This document shows positions 16,541 through 25,630 of a DNA stretch of 64,000 bases, one piece after another. Under the pieces are notes generated by a model that worked only from the letters and a program-made list of their open reading frames with translations, ran no database searches and was not told the origin of the DNA. The stretch is taken from NCBI GenBank assembly GCA_963825595.1, contig CAWGUE010000030.1, forward strand, positions 162,844 to 226,843, read 5' to 3'. How positions within the stretch are numbered: the stretch's first letter is position 1; each line of letters starts with the position of its first letter. Position numbers and translations under genes: made by a program. Source of the stretch: JARFQH01 sp963825595. Its GTDB lineage: Bacteria > Desulfobacterota > Desulfobacteria > Desulfobacterales > SG8-13.

Positions 16541-18673
16541 TTAATTTTTTACCAGAAGGCACGTCGTTATAAGTGGACAGGTTTCTTCGAGAGCCTCACT
16601 GTGAGCGGTAACGTGGATGGTGTCGATGGCCCTTTCCATGGTTGGAAACAGGTGGTCCTTTCCGAGTTTGGACGAAAAATGCGTACGGTTGAAAACCTTC
16701 ATTACCGATTCGTTGATACCGCTCATGGAAATATCGACCCCGGCGCTCCTGACTCGGTCCACCAACAGGGAAATGGTTTCCTCGCCGGAGGCATCGATGT
16801 CGTTGATCCCGTTTGATACGATGATAAGGTGTTTGAGTTTAGGCTTGTCCGTCATGATGGCGGTAACCTTGTCTTCGAGATAGCTGGCGTTGGCGAAAAA
16901 AAGCGGACCGTCGAAGCGCACCAAAGCCACGTATTCGCATTCCTTCAGCCCGTGAGTTTCCGCACATCGAAGATGATCGTCTTGAGCCCGGGCCAGCGAT
17001 ACCACAGTGGGGCGCATGCTCTTATAGAGAAAAACCGCCAGGGAAAGTAGGACCCCGATCATGATCCCTTTATCCAGGTGGGGGGCAAAGGCCAGGGTGC
17101 CGACGAAAGTAATTATTGAAATCGCACCGTCATACCATTTGGCTTCCCAGGCGTGGATAAATCCTGACACATTGACAAGGCCGATAACCGCCATCATTAT
17201 GACCGCCGCTAAAACAGCTTGGGGTAGGTGGTAGAGCAAGGGGGTGAAGAAAAGAAGTACGATGATTACCGCCAAGCTGGTGAAGACACTCGATAGGCCT
17301 GAGACCGCTCCGGCCTGCAGGTTGACAGCCGAACGGGAAAAGGATCCCGATGTCGGATAGCTTTTACCAATGGCACCGAAAATGTTGGCCAGCCCCTGGC
17401 CGATGAGTTCCTGGTTGGGATCGAGCCTTTGGCCAGTTTTTCCGGCCATGGCTTTGGCGATGGAAATCGCTTCCATAAATCCCAATAAGGAGATGATGGC
17501 CGCAAATGGCAGAAGATGAAGCATTATACCCAGATCGACGGTTGGCACAGTCAGTGCCGGCAGGCCCTGGGGAATACTTCCGACGACCGCACCACCGCCC
17601 ATCATTATCAGGTGTTCGATGTCGAGTGGGGTGTTACCGACTTTGATACGCCAGGTTCGCCCATCAGTTTTAAGCCCCGCAGGAACGCTTTCTTGGGGGA
17701 TGAACCGCAGCACGCCATCGGCCTGAGTGATGCCGGCGAAAAGAAGGTTGCGAAGGACTTCCCTGCTTGAATGCGCCTCATGTTTCAAACGCGCGATGTT
17801 GACATTTAGGACGCTGATATCGTGTTGCGCATCGAGAACCCCGACCTGATCGTGGCTCCGTGTTGCCGTTTCCAGATCTTTACTCAAAAGGGTTCGTTCT
17901 TCAGACAGCGATGGAATTCCTCCTATGGCCTGGTTGAATGATTCAATCAGGTGTTGGGTCTCGGAAGAATCGATCGCGGCTATACCTGCGGTTTGGTTGT
18001 GTTCGAAACCGGTGCCCCAGGATACGAGGATCGACAAAACCACGGCCACGAGAACGTTGGGAATGCGCGGCGAAATCCATTTAAGGCCGTACATCACCAC
18101 GAAGGCAAAGATCCCCATCAGCAGGGTCGGCCAATGAGTATAGTGGACGGCGGCCTGGAAAACATGCAGTATGGTTTCGTAATGATGGGGAGCCGTATCG
18201 ACATAGACGCCGAACATTTTGGAAAGTTGGGAAGAAGCAATAATAATGGCAGCTGCATTGGTAAACCCGTTGACAACCGGATGGGAGAGGAAATTCACCA
18301 CCAGTCCCAACCGCAGAATCCCGAGTGCCAGTTGGAACAACCCGACCATCAAAGCCAGCAAAATTGCATATGCAATGTATCCTTCGCTGCCGACGGTAGC
18401 CAAGGGGGCGAGAGACGCAGAGGTCATCAACGAGACCACCGCTACCGGACCCGTGGCCAATTGGCGGCTGGAACCGAACAGCGAAGCGATCATCGGCGGC
18501 AAGAAAGAGGCATATAGCCCGTAATAGGCCGGCAAGCCGGCCAATTGTGCGTATGCCATGGATTGGGGGATGAGAACCAACGCCACCGTCAGGCCTGATA
18601 GGGCGTCTATCCTCAGGGTGGCAACATTGTAGTTACGGAACCAGCTGATAAAAGGAAATATTTTGACCCACAT
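16541..18673 (-). CDS. SulP-family anion permease with STAS domain and large inserted loop
   Basis: 710 residues, longer than the usual 550-620. The core begins with the family signature (LTVALVLIPQSMAYAQLAGLPAYYGLYASFLP) and continues with TGPVAVVSLMTSASLAPLA. Between the middle helices, about 125 extra residues are inserted (roughly 222-350), including a charged coiled-coil-like stretch with ETATRSHDQVGVLDAQHD. The core then resumes at GSIPQGLPALTVPTVDL. Motif GQGLANIFGAIGKSYPTSGSFSRSAVN is conserved. The cytoplasmic STAS domain is at about 580-690 (ALVRFDGPLFFANASYLEDKV, DIDASGEETISLL). It is cotranscribed with the TetR gene 10 bases upstream. The substrate could be sulfate, another oxyanion or bicarbonate. 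Confidence 0.93.
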   Translation of the reverse strand: MWVKIFPFISWFRNYNVATLRIDALSGLTVALVLIPQSMAYAQLAGLPAYYGLYASFLPPMIASLFGSSRQLATGPVAVVSLMTSASLAPLATVGSEGYIAYAILLALMVGLFQLALGILRLGLVVNFLSHPVVNGFTNAAAIIIASSQLSKMFGVYVDTAPHHYETILHVFQAAVHYTHWPTLLMGIFAFVVMYGLKWISPRIPNVLVAVVLSILVSWGTGFEHNQTAGIAAIDSSETQHLIESFNQAIGGIPSLSEERTLLSKDLETATRSHDQVGVLDAQHDISVLNVNIARLKHEAHSSREVLRNLLFAGITQADGVLRFIPQESVPAGLKTDGRTWRIKVGNTPLDIEHLIMMGGGAVVGSIPQGLPALTVPTVDLGIMLHLLPFAAIISLLGFMEAISIAKAMAGKTGQRLDPNQELIGQGLANIFGAIGKSYPTSGSFSRSAVNLQAGAVSGLSSVFTSLAVIIVLLFFTPLLYHLPQAVLAAVIMMAVIGLVNVSGFIHAWEAKWYDGAISIITFVGTLAFAPHLDKGIMIGVLLSLAVFLYKSMRPTVVSLARAQDDHLRCAETHGLKECEYVALVRFDGPLFFANASYLEDKVTAIMTDKPKLKHLIIVSNGINDIDASGEETISLLVDRVRSAGVDISMSGINESVMKVFNRTHFSSKLGKDHLFPTMERAIDTIHVTAHSEALEETCPLITTCLLVKN

Positions 18674-18683
18674 GTGACCGCTC

Positions 18684-19283
18684 CTAACCAGTCGGTTGAT
18701 GATTTACCAAGATTCGTTTGATCGATGTGATGAGATCGCCATAGAGCGCGGCCGCATTGTATAGATCGTATGAGTTGAATCTCACCAGACCGTCGACCAT
18801 TGTAAATATGATCAGTGCAGTTTTTCGGGCCGGCAGATTTGCCATAGAGCCATCGGTTTGCCCGGCGACAATCGTCTTTTCGAAAATATCGACAAGGCAG
18901 TTATAAATGGATTCAAGATACTCCCGACAGTCCGGATTTCCTTTGGCCAGCTCGTAGGCATCGTGCCGATGGAGAAGCAGAAACTGATCCTCCATCTGGC
19001 CGGCCAGCAAAAGATAAAATCCGACCACGTCTTCCATCATTTCCATTCCGGAGTTAAAGTGTCTTTCGGAAAGGTATTGATTGAATTCGGTTACAATTTC
19101 CTTTTCAATTTCTTTTAGAATGGCGAGAAACAGGGCTTCTTTATTGTTGTAATGGTAAAAAATGGTACCCTGGGCGACGTTGGTTAGCCTGGCCAACTCA
19201 GCCATGGAGGCGTCCTTGTATCCCTTTAGTGCCAGCAGTTTTGTGGCGGCCTTGAGGATACGTTTTTTCTTTCTTGTGGACAT
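18684..19283 (-). CDS. TetR-family transcriptional regulator
   Basis: 199 residues. The N-terminal helix-turn-helix is typical (RILKAATKLLALKGYKDASMAELARLTNVAQGTIFYHYNNKEALFLAIL). The ligand domain is all-helical and unassigned. It is the first gene of a minus-strand operon with the SulP permease and the two-component genes, so it probably represses its own operon in response to a ligand linked to transport. A palindrome 25 bases upstream of its start is a likely operator. Confidence 0.92.
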   Translation of the reverse strand: MSTRKKKRILKAATKLLALKGYKDASMAELARLTNVAQGTIFYHYNNKEALFLAILKEIEKEIVTEFNQYLSERHFNSGMEMMEDVVGFYLLLAGQMEDQFLLLHRHDAYELAKGNPDCREYLESIYNCLVDIFEKTIVAGQTDGSMANLPARKTALIIFTMVDGLVRFNSYDLYNAAALYGDLITSIKRILVNHQPTG

Positions 19284-19308
19284 AGAATATCCGCACCGTT
19301 GTATTTTA

Positions 19309-19322
19309 ACTGAGCACTCAGT
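19309..19322. promoter_or_regulatory. Probable TetR operator
   Basis: Perfect 6-bp arms around two bases: ACTGAG-CA-CTCAGT, embedded in AACTGAGCACTCAGTCAGTT. The size, symmetry and position just upstream of the TetR start match TetR-family autoregulatory sites. Inference; no binding data. Confidence 0.55.
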
Positions 19323-19585
19323 CAGTTTTTATGCCAATTTACGTGTCATTGATAAATCTGTCAAGAAAAAAATTAAATGATCGGCGAATAAGATGAAAAA
19401 TCACAATCGGGGAATTTATCCATATTTTCCGGTTCGCTGAAAAAAATGCTGACATATGCAGGAAGGGAACCCACAAGGAAGGTTGAGTTAGAAAGAAATA
19501 TCCACGCGGTATCTATGAAAATTAGTAGAACATATGGTATAATATTAATCAGTTAAACTGAAAGAGTATTTATAGTGGTGGCGAA

Positions 19586-20830
19586 ATGAATACGAAGGTA
19601 ACTTTTTTTCCGGAAAAAGCCCGGTTGTTGTCACTGTTGAAAAAAAATCAATTCAACGTGCCAGATTTTTTATATGTTCCCGCTGAACAGTTTCAAATCA
19701 AAGATTTCGAAGCCCTTGACCGCTTCCTCGAAGGGCACCGCGAAAGCTTTAAGGTGATTGCCCGCAGCGCCCATCCCCAGGAAGAGCTATTCAAAAGCGG
19801 CACGTTTGATTCTGTTGAAACATATGCCGATGTTGCTGGAATTATATTTGCGCGCAAAAGAATCATGAAACTTGCCGGTACAACAAAAGGGCTATCGATT
19901 CGGCGCCAGCAAATCTTCAATCATGCACCGACTTTCGACATTGAAGATATGGGGGTGATCGTCATGCCGTTTGTGGAAGGTTCCAACGTGATGGCCAAAA
20001 TGATCGGCGGACAATGGGAATTCGGTTACTGCCGTGATCGAACACACAAGATGCAAAGCGAACCGTTTATTACCCAGACCCCCCATGATATCCAGCTGTT
20101 TCGGCTATCGGAAAAAATTCAAGAGACACTCGGATTTAGATGTGAAATTGAATTCGTCGTTTCAGGCGATGGTGAAATATATGTCGTGCAGGCCAAGGAC
20201 ATTTCTAGTGTTGAAGTTTTGGAGCAAGCAGAAAGTGAAAGATCTATTATTCTGGGTGGTATCCATCGAATCCGCAAACGAAGGAATTATCGTGAACGGC
20301 CGCTATATGTGATAGACACACGGCAATTTTACATAAAAATTATCAGTCAGTGTGAGGATAAGATCAACGGGGACAAGGTCCCCGAGCTTACGATCGATGA
20401 TATCGTGGCGACCATCAGGGCATTCGAAAAGGATATGGAAAGTTTTGCCCTAAAACATCAGCGATATGCCGTACTCGGATTGTCTATTCATAATCCGGAC
20501 AATCTCTATCAGGTGGCCTGCAAATATTTGGAAGAAATGCCTGAGTTACAGGGCCAACTGTCAAAAGCCCTGCATAACAACCTGTATTTTATCGATATTT
20601 TTCTATCTGAAGCCGACACGCTGATTTCAAAAAACGAATTTCGATTGAGTTTGTGCAGTCATGACGCATACGGGATCGACACGGTACGTAATCCCCTCTG
20701 GACCGTTTACTGGCAGGCGGATCGGCATGAAGATGTTGTCAGGAATATTAAACGGATCGGTTTTAAAACTGGCGATACGATCGGTATCGATATCAGTCCC
20801 ACAGGTAAACCAACCGTTATACGGCTGTAA
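19586..20830 (+). CDS. PEP-synthase-N-terminal-like (ATP-grasp) protein
   Basis: 414 residues, soluble. The first 210 residues resemble the ATP-grasp nucleotide-binding part of PEP synthase/PPDK relatives: NVPDFLYVPAEQF, FKVIARSAHPQEELFKSGTFDSVETYADV (the arginine-serine pair and SGTFDS loop), then VIVMPFVEGSNVMAKMIGG, and EIEFVVSGDGEIYVVQAKD with the acidic metal ligands. The remaining half is unlike the PEP-synthase swivelling and TIM-barrel domains and I cannot assign it. A phosphotransfer or ligase reaction is likely, with unknown substrate. No linked genes on this strand. Confidence 0.65.
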   Translation: MNTKVTFFPEKARLLSLLKKNQFNVPDFLYVPAEQFQIKDFEALDRFLEGHRESFKVIARSAHPQEELFKSGTFDSVETYADVAGIIFARKRIMKLAGTTKGLSIRRQQIFNHAPTFDIEDMGVIVMPFVEGSNVMAKMIGGQWEFGYCRDRTHKMQSEPFITQTPHDIQLFRLSEKIQETLGFRCEIEFVVSGDGEIYVVQAKDISSVEVLEQAESERSIILGGIHRIRKRRNYRERPLYVIDTRQFYIKIISQCEDKINGDKVPELTIDDIVATIRAFEKDMESFALKHQRYAVLGLSIHNPDNLYQVACKYLEEMPELQGQLSKALHNNLYFIDIFLSEADTLISKNEFRLSLCSHDAYGIDTVRNPLWTVYWQADRHEDVVRNIKRIGFKTGDTIGIDISPTGKPTVIRL

Positions 20831-20894
20831 GCGTGTTGTTAAAACCGCTCAGTTTAGGTAATATTGTGGGTATTACAGGCCTTTATGATCCACC

Positions 20895-21551
20895 TCAATA
20901 CTCTGAAATTGTGATATTTTCATCAAATTGGTCTGCAAAATCCTGCATTAACTTTAGTTGGTCATTACTTAAGTTACTGCCATTTTGCGGAAGCGATTGG
21001 CAGTCTTCTATGCCCTTTATGTAGCTGATATAGATCCTGGTGAAACGATCTAACTCTCTGGCTACACCGATTTCAAGACCGCAGCGATACGGTTCGGTAC
21101 TGATTCCTCTTTGGCTGATAGCGCTTAATATATACTCGGGAAATTCCGGGAGTGCTCGCGTGTAAAGTTCCCAGGTTTTGCCGGCAACGAGTTTACTGCC
21201 ACCTTGAATCACTGCCATGTTTTCCATCAATTTACTACCTTCAGAAGCTTGAAAGGCGTGCGGCCGATCTCTGGTATATATTTCTATTAATACGATCTTG
21301 TTTATGCCGGGACTGGTGAAAATATGAAATTCTCTCTTAGTGGGGTCAGCCCAATTTTTTTTCTTCTTTATAGTCCCTGAGATATTCAAATAATTTATTT
21401 TTGGATTAATTTTTACCTGCACTGAACCGTAAGAAAAATCATTATCTTCGGTAACCTGTCGTGCAGTAAACGTTTTTAAATGGTCCTCTTTTGCCGTACA
21501 ACCGAGAATGATTACCGTTAGCAGTATCGCTTCAATCTTCCGCATAACCAT
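20895..21551 (-). CDS. Predicted lipoprotein of unknown function
   Basis: 218 residues with a short signal peptide and lipobox (VIILGC). The mature part is beta-rich, with strands such as YGSVQVKINPKINYLNISGTI and REFHIFTSPGINKIVLIEIYTR. It has two cysteines far apart (YRCGLE and EDCQSL). I recognise no family. It lies 30 bases downstream of arsM on the same strand and could be cotranscribed, but nothing ties it to arsenic. Its A/T-rich codon use differs from arsM. Confidence 0.7.
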   Translation of the reverse strand: MVMRKIEAILLTVIILGCTAKEDHLKTFTARQVTEDNDFSYGSVQVKINPKINYLNISGTIKKKKNWADPTKREFHIFTSPGINKIVLIEIYTRDRPHAFQASEGSKLMENMAVIQGGSKLVAGKTWELYTRALPEFPEYILSAISQRGISTEPYRCGLEIGVARELDRFTRIYISYIKGIEDCQSLPQNGSNLSNDQLKLMQDFADQFDENITISEY

Positions 21552-21581
21552 TTTCCTGTAATAAAATAATCATTGAATTTT

Positions 21582-22385
21582 CTAAAGGGGTTTAACCGCT
21601 TCAATGTTTGCCGACGCAACATAATTTTCCACGCCACTGCCGGGAAACCATTCTTTGATGAACTCCCGGCTCTCCTGGCGAACCTGGATGCGGATGTCGA
21701 CAAAGCCACTTTCCCTAAGTAAACTCTCCAAACACTTGACTGTTTCGGCGCCAATGACACAACCGGTTACCATGGCCGCTTGCTCCCGCAAATGGTCTGG
21801 CAGGGGGGCTATCGAGACAACGTCCGAAATGGCCAGGCGTCCACCGGGCTTCAGTACCCGAAATGCATCGCGAAAGACTTTATCTTTTTCAGGTGAAAGG
21901 TTGATAACACAATTGGAAAGAATAACGTCGGCCTCGCCATCGGCTGCCGGAAGATGCTCGATTTCACCCAGGCGAAATTCAACATTACGGGTCTTGAGTT
22001 TTTCGGCATTCTCTCTGGCTTTTGAAACCATTTCCGGGGTCATGTCGACCCCAATGACCCGTCCGGTGTCTCCCACGGCCTTGGCAGCCAGAAAACAGTC
22101 GATACCGCCGCCGCTGCCGAGATCCAGAATGGTCTCACCCGGCTTAATCATTCCGATGGCACCCGGATTACCGCATCCGAGACCCAAATTGGCGCCGTCG
22201 GTAAGGCTGGCGAGCTCTTCCTTGGAATAGCCGATGCGTTGGGCCATGGTGTCGGCAGCCTCCGGCTTGGCCGCACAGCAGGAAAGTGTCAATGAAGAAC
22301 CGCACCCGCAGGGCGATGCGGTTGCTAATTTGCTGTATCGATCCCGCACGGTTTTGCGCGCGGTGTCTGGTTTTTTCTGGTCCAT
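21582..22385 (-). CDS. arsM: Arsenite methyltransferase
   Basis: 267 residues from MDQKKPDTARKTV at 22385, where AAAGGAA precedes the ATG. This is an S-adenosylmethionine methyltransferase of the ArsM family: SAM loop LDLGSGGGIDCFLAAKAVG, GVDMTPEMVSKA, and LSNCVINLSPEK. Arsenic-binding cysteines expected for the family are visible in LGLGCGNP and MVTGCVIGA, with an extra cysteine group near the N-terminus (SPCGCGSSLTLSCCAAK). It should convert arsenite to methylated arsenicals in the cytoplasm. The ArsR-type regulator gene lies 110 bases upstream on the same strand, so arsenic-inducible expression is likely. Confidence 0.93.
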   Translation of the reverse strand: MDQKKPDTARKTVRDRYSKLATASPCGCGSSLTLSCCAAKPEAADTMAQRIGYSKEELASLTDGANLGLGCGNPGAIGMIKPGETILDLGSGGGIDCFLAAKAVGDTGRVIGVDMTPEMVSKARENAEKLKTRNVEFRLGEIEHLPAADGEADVILSNCVINLSPEKDKVFRDAFRVLKPGGRLAISDVVSIAPLPDHLREQAAMVTGCVIGAETVKCLESLLRESGFVDIRIQVRQESREFIKEWFPGSGVENYVASANIEAVKPL

Positions 22386-22496
22386 TTTCGTATTCCTTTC
22401 TTTTCCCAGATCTGAGCCCATCAGATTATAAGGAGGATTATTGGTTTTAAGGTAATTCAGTTAGTTTTTTAATTAGAGAGGCGCAGCTCTTACATA

Positions 22497-22925
22497 TTAA
22501 AATGCGAAAAAGTCTTTCAGCGCCGTCACCATTACCGGGTCTACCCAGCAGGCGATCTTTTGGCCGCGGCGTTCGGTCCGGATCAATCCCACCCGCCGCA
22601 ATTCCTTGATATGATGCGAAACCGTCGATTTGACAACGTCGACTTCTTGACCGAGCTGGCCAATGGTGGCCGTGTTCACGTCATCTAAATACCCGATGGT
22701 TCCGGGTTTGCAGCATGAAGCCAGTCGCAAAAATATTTTAAGGCGATTCGGATTGGAAAGGGCTTTAAAAACCGCTGAATATTCTTCGAGGTTATTATTT
22801 TCATAGTTCGACATATATCGAAGTATATGATCGCGTTTTAACATTGTCAAATCTTTCATACTGGCTGAGACTTTCTGGTTTCCTCTAATCCTCATATCGT
22901 CTTTTGTTGAAATTAAGCGACTCAA
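22497..22925 (-). CDS. arsR: ArsR-family transcriptional regulator
   Basis: Up to 142 residues; several starts are possible and the first 20-25 residues may not be translated. The winged helix is clear (SAVFKALSNPNRLKIFLRLAS, then VVKSTVSHHIKELRRVGLIRTERRGQKIACWV). A cysteine pair in the dimer/metal region (LASCCKPG) suggests As(III) sensing, though the classic CxCxxC arrangement is not present. It is upstream of arsM in the same orientation. Confidence 0.88.
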   Translation of the reverse strand: MSRLISTKDDMRIRGNQKVSASMKDLTMLKRDHILRYMSNYENNNLEEYSAVFKALSNPNRLKIFLRLASCCKPGTIGYLDDVNTATIGQLGQEVDVVKSTVSHHIKELRRVGLIRTERRGQKIACWVDPVMVTALKDFFAF

Positions 22926-22989
22926 TACTTAATTTTGAAATTAGGCCGTTACTGATATTGTTGAGAAGGTAAAAGAAGAGGCGAATTAG

Positions 22990-23466
22990 ATGAAAAGACC
23001 GGGTTTTTTTAGAAGGCGGATTGTCGATCCGATCGTCCGATTGCTCCGTCAGGGTATTTCACCGGAAAAGGTCGGCCTCGGTTTGGCCTGCGGGGTTGTC
23101 ATCGGCATTTTCCCTGTGATTGGTGCCACGACCATTATATGCACGATAGTTGCAATCATTTTTCGGTTGAACTTACCGGCGATGCAGCTGGTTAATTATC
23201 TCGTTTACCCTCTTCAGTTTGCTCTACTTATTCCATTCTTTCACTTTGGCGATTGGCTGTTTGGTGCCGACCCATTACCATATTCAGCCCAGGAACTGGT
23301 TGCTCTGTTTAAAGCCGATTTCTGGGTAGCCGTTCACCAACTTTGGGATACGACCTTACGGGCGGTTGCTGCCTGGTCGCTCGTGTGCTTTCCTGCTGTG
23401 GCCGCGCTGTACTATACGTTAACACCTCTCTTGAAGAGAATGAAAATATCTCGGGCATCGACGTAA
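22990..23466 (+). CDS. DUF2062 membrane protein
   Basis: 158 residues. DUF2062 signature: RQGISPEKVGLGLACGVVIGIFPVIGATTIICTIVAIIFRLN, followed by NYLVYPLQFALLIPFF. Three membrane helices and a basic N-terminus and tail. Function unknown. It is divergent from arsR and ends before a shared terminator at 23711. Confidence 0.9.
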   Translation: MKRPGFFRRRIVDPIVRLLRQGISPEKVGLGLACGVVIGIFPVIGATTIICTIVAIIFRLNLPAMQLVNYLVYPLQFALLIPFFHFGDWLFGADPLPYSAQELVALFKADFWVAVHQLWDTTLRAVAAWSLVCFPAVAALYYTLTPLLKRMKISRAST

Positions 23467-23710
23467 AGAGCATTGATAGTGCTCTCTACAGCAATTTTCG
23501 TACCTTCGCGCTGTTTGAGACACAATCGAATAGTAATGATGGATATTTGTATATTTTAGAATTGGCATGCGGAATTCGGATTGAAGGAATTCTGCCAGCT
23601 TTACTGAAGGAAAGAGCGAGGCGATACCGCCTTTCTAAAATCCAAAATCGACATTGAGAGAAAAGCCGTAGATAACAGAACTTTTTATGACTACCCCTAT
23701 AAAATGCAAA

Positions 23711-23742
23711 CGGACGCAGGCCTGAAATCGGCCATGCGTCCG
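23711..23742. terminator. Bidirectional hairpin terminator
   Basis: GGACGCA-GGCC pairs with GGCC-TGCGTCC around a short loop. A TTTT run follows on the plus side and a T-rich stretch on the minus side. It lies between the converging DUF2062 and Cache-protein genes. Confidence 0.7.
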
Positions 23743-23798
23743 CGCGCTTTTGCGATTAAATGTTAACTTTTGAAGATCTTTTAATTAGTCAATTCCTG

Positions 23799-24182
23799 TT
23801 AGTAACCACTGCCCACGATAACGCCGCTTTTGGTCTTGCGGACATAGGCGTTTTTCTCTGCGCCTTTCCATTGGTACATCACCCATGTGCCTTCCGGAGT
23901 CGCCGTGACGATAGCATCGTAAGCTGGTGCAGCCTTCTCTTTGAGGCTTTCGCCCACCAGCGAGGGGTGAACCAGCAGTGTGCCGCTTTCCTCCATAATG
24001 TAAACATAATTGGGTTCTTTTTTGGCTGCGTCCGCAAAATCCCCAGCCATTTTGCCGCCATCAATTGCCACAACGATTTCATCGACCTGAGCCTTGATGG
24101 CGTCCTTGTCGGCTGCAGAGACAATACCTGTGAGCGATAGTCCCACAATCACGACCAGCATAATCAGAAAATACTTCTTCAT
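23799..24182 (-). CDS. Exported single-Cache-domain protein
   Basis: 127 residues from the ATG at 24182 (AAGGAGGAG upstream); the longer upstream frame is not used. A signal peptide (KKYFLIMLVVIVGLSLTGIVSA) is followed by a compact sensor-like domain: DKDAIKAQVDEIVVAIDGGKMAGDF, NYVYIMEESGTLLVHPSLVGESLK, then TPEGTWVMYQWKGAEKNAYVRK. This is the small Cache fold usually seen in chemoreceptors, here free in the periplasm. It may be a binding protein for an unknown small ligand. Confidence 0.82.
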   Translation of the reverse strand: MKKYFLIMLVVIVGLSLTGIVSAADKDAIKAQVDEIVVAIDGGKMAGDFADAAKKEPNYVYIMEESGTLLVHPSLVGESLKEKAAPAYDAIVTATPEGTWVMYQWKGAEKNAYVRKTKSGVIVGSGY

Positions 24183-24586
24183 TTTCTCCTCCTTTTCGTT
24201 ATGTCCACAACAATTCAAACGACCCTGCAGTCCATCTGCAGGATTTGATCTCCGCCCCCCTGCGTCGGTGATTTTTCGGAGGGCGAAAAAGGGTGAAAGT
24301 TTTTTCAAGCAGTTAGGCCCTTGATGACAACGGTCATCGGCGATGCGGCCCCTTCGTTTCCCGGTCATATTACAGCGTGAGTTGCGCCAATGCTTTTCAG
24401 TTTTCCCGGCATGGCGCATTGTCTCAATAAAATGTGCTTACTGAATTCTCTTCTGACCGGTTACTGCGATTGTTTATCGAAAATTATCTCACACAATTCA
24501 CTCCAAAAAGAATATATACTGTTAATGCCAATGCGGTCTAAATCTATTGAAGCAAAATAAATGCCATTTGGCTTAACATATAGATT

Positions 24587-24769
24587 TTATGTTAATTGTT
24601 TATTGATTGGGGTGGGAATTTCCCGCATATCCGTATGAAAAATCATACTGATGCGCAGTATTTCTTCGCCTTTCCGTTCCAACGATCTGTAATCACGCAG
24701 TTTATAGTGGATGGATTTGCCTTCACCGTTTAAGGGCGTCTGTATATTTTTTTGAACCCTGATGACACT
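24587..24769 (-). pseudogene. C-terminal remnant of a signalling-type protein (possibly PilZ-like)
   Basis: An open stretch of 60 codons with no start codon and a stop just upstream (TAA at 24770-24772) encodes IHYKLRDYRSLERKGEEILR and ISMIFHTDMREI, ending PTPINKQLT. It reads like the end of a real protein, with a PilZ-like flavour, but too little is left to assign. A stop upstream and no ribosome-binding site indicate decay. Confidence 0.35.
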
Positions 24770-24772
24770 TTA

Positions 24773-25221
24773 GGAGTAAACTTAGAAATTACCTCATCCT
24801 CTTTTCTTTGTTTAGAGATGTTCTGTTGAAATAAAGCGCCCCTGTCGTTTGACCATAGAGACCGGGTTATCATACCTTTAAGAAGCATTTCTACAGTTTC
24901 ATAAAGTCGGCGTAAGAAGTCGAGAAAGAAGAGCAGCGCAGTTGGAGAAAGAAAGAGAAGTAAAACCGCAGGAGGCGAACAGCAACATTAAGTCAGCTCA
25001 TCGGTCAAATATAGAGCACCAAATCGGGACCAAAGCAAGAGATATTTTTGTCAAAATGTGGGACTGTCCGGCGATTGTATAGCATTGTATCGAAAGTGTG
25101 CCACTTTTGCTTCAATAAGATGGCGACGACTCGGAAGATTTGATTAAATTCTGAGATACCAGGGGGTTAATTGTTTTTAGCCGTTCCTTCGATAAAAGTC
25201 AAAAGCATTCTTGATTTCCAC
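24773..25221. other. Intergenic, no gene seen
   Basis: About 450 A/T-rich bases with no supported ORF, hairpin or RNA on either strand. Together with the remnant at 24587 it looks like decayed sequence. Confidence 0.4.
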
Positions 25222-25605
25222 TTATGCTACTAACACTTCAATTTTATGGTCAATTTCGGACAGTGATTTTTGCATTGCCACGGCAAGGTTCATATAGAAT
25301 TGTTTGCATTTTTTTTCGGTTTTTTCCGGATCGGCCATAAATGCTTTAAAGGTTTTGGATACATCTGTGGGCATCGATAACAGAAAATCTGAAATCATAT
25401 CCGAAGAGAAGCTGTTTTCCGCGATGGCTTTAGAAAACCTTTTCAGATTTTTAGCGTATAGCGCCTCAAGGTTTTTTCTTTCGGACAACAGATAGGCCAG
25501 CTTTGATTCGCGTCGCCAGCGGCGATGATCGATGACAAGCGTGAATACCGGTGCGATGCTGGCGATAATCCCCCCAATGATGACGCCGATCAAAGTCTCA
25601 GACAT
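25222..25605 (-). CDS. Small membrane-anchored coiled protein
   Basis: 127 residues from the ATG at 25605 (GGAGGA upstream); the longer ORF overlaps the Usp gene and lacks a site. One N-terminal helix (IGVIIGGIIASIAPVFTLVI) is followed by a charged, entirely helical cytoplasmic region. I recognise no family. It is 26 bases after the Usp gene and is the last gene of the SulP operon. Confidence 0.65.
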   Translation of the reverse strand: MSETLIGVIIGGIIASIAPVFTLVIDHRRWRRESKLAYLLSERKNLEALYAKNLKRFSKAIAENSFSSDMISDFLLSMPTDVSKTFKAFMADPEKTEKKCKQFYMNLAVAMQKSLSEIDHKIEVLVA

Positions 25606-25630
25606 ATGGTTCCTCCATGATAACCGCAGC

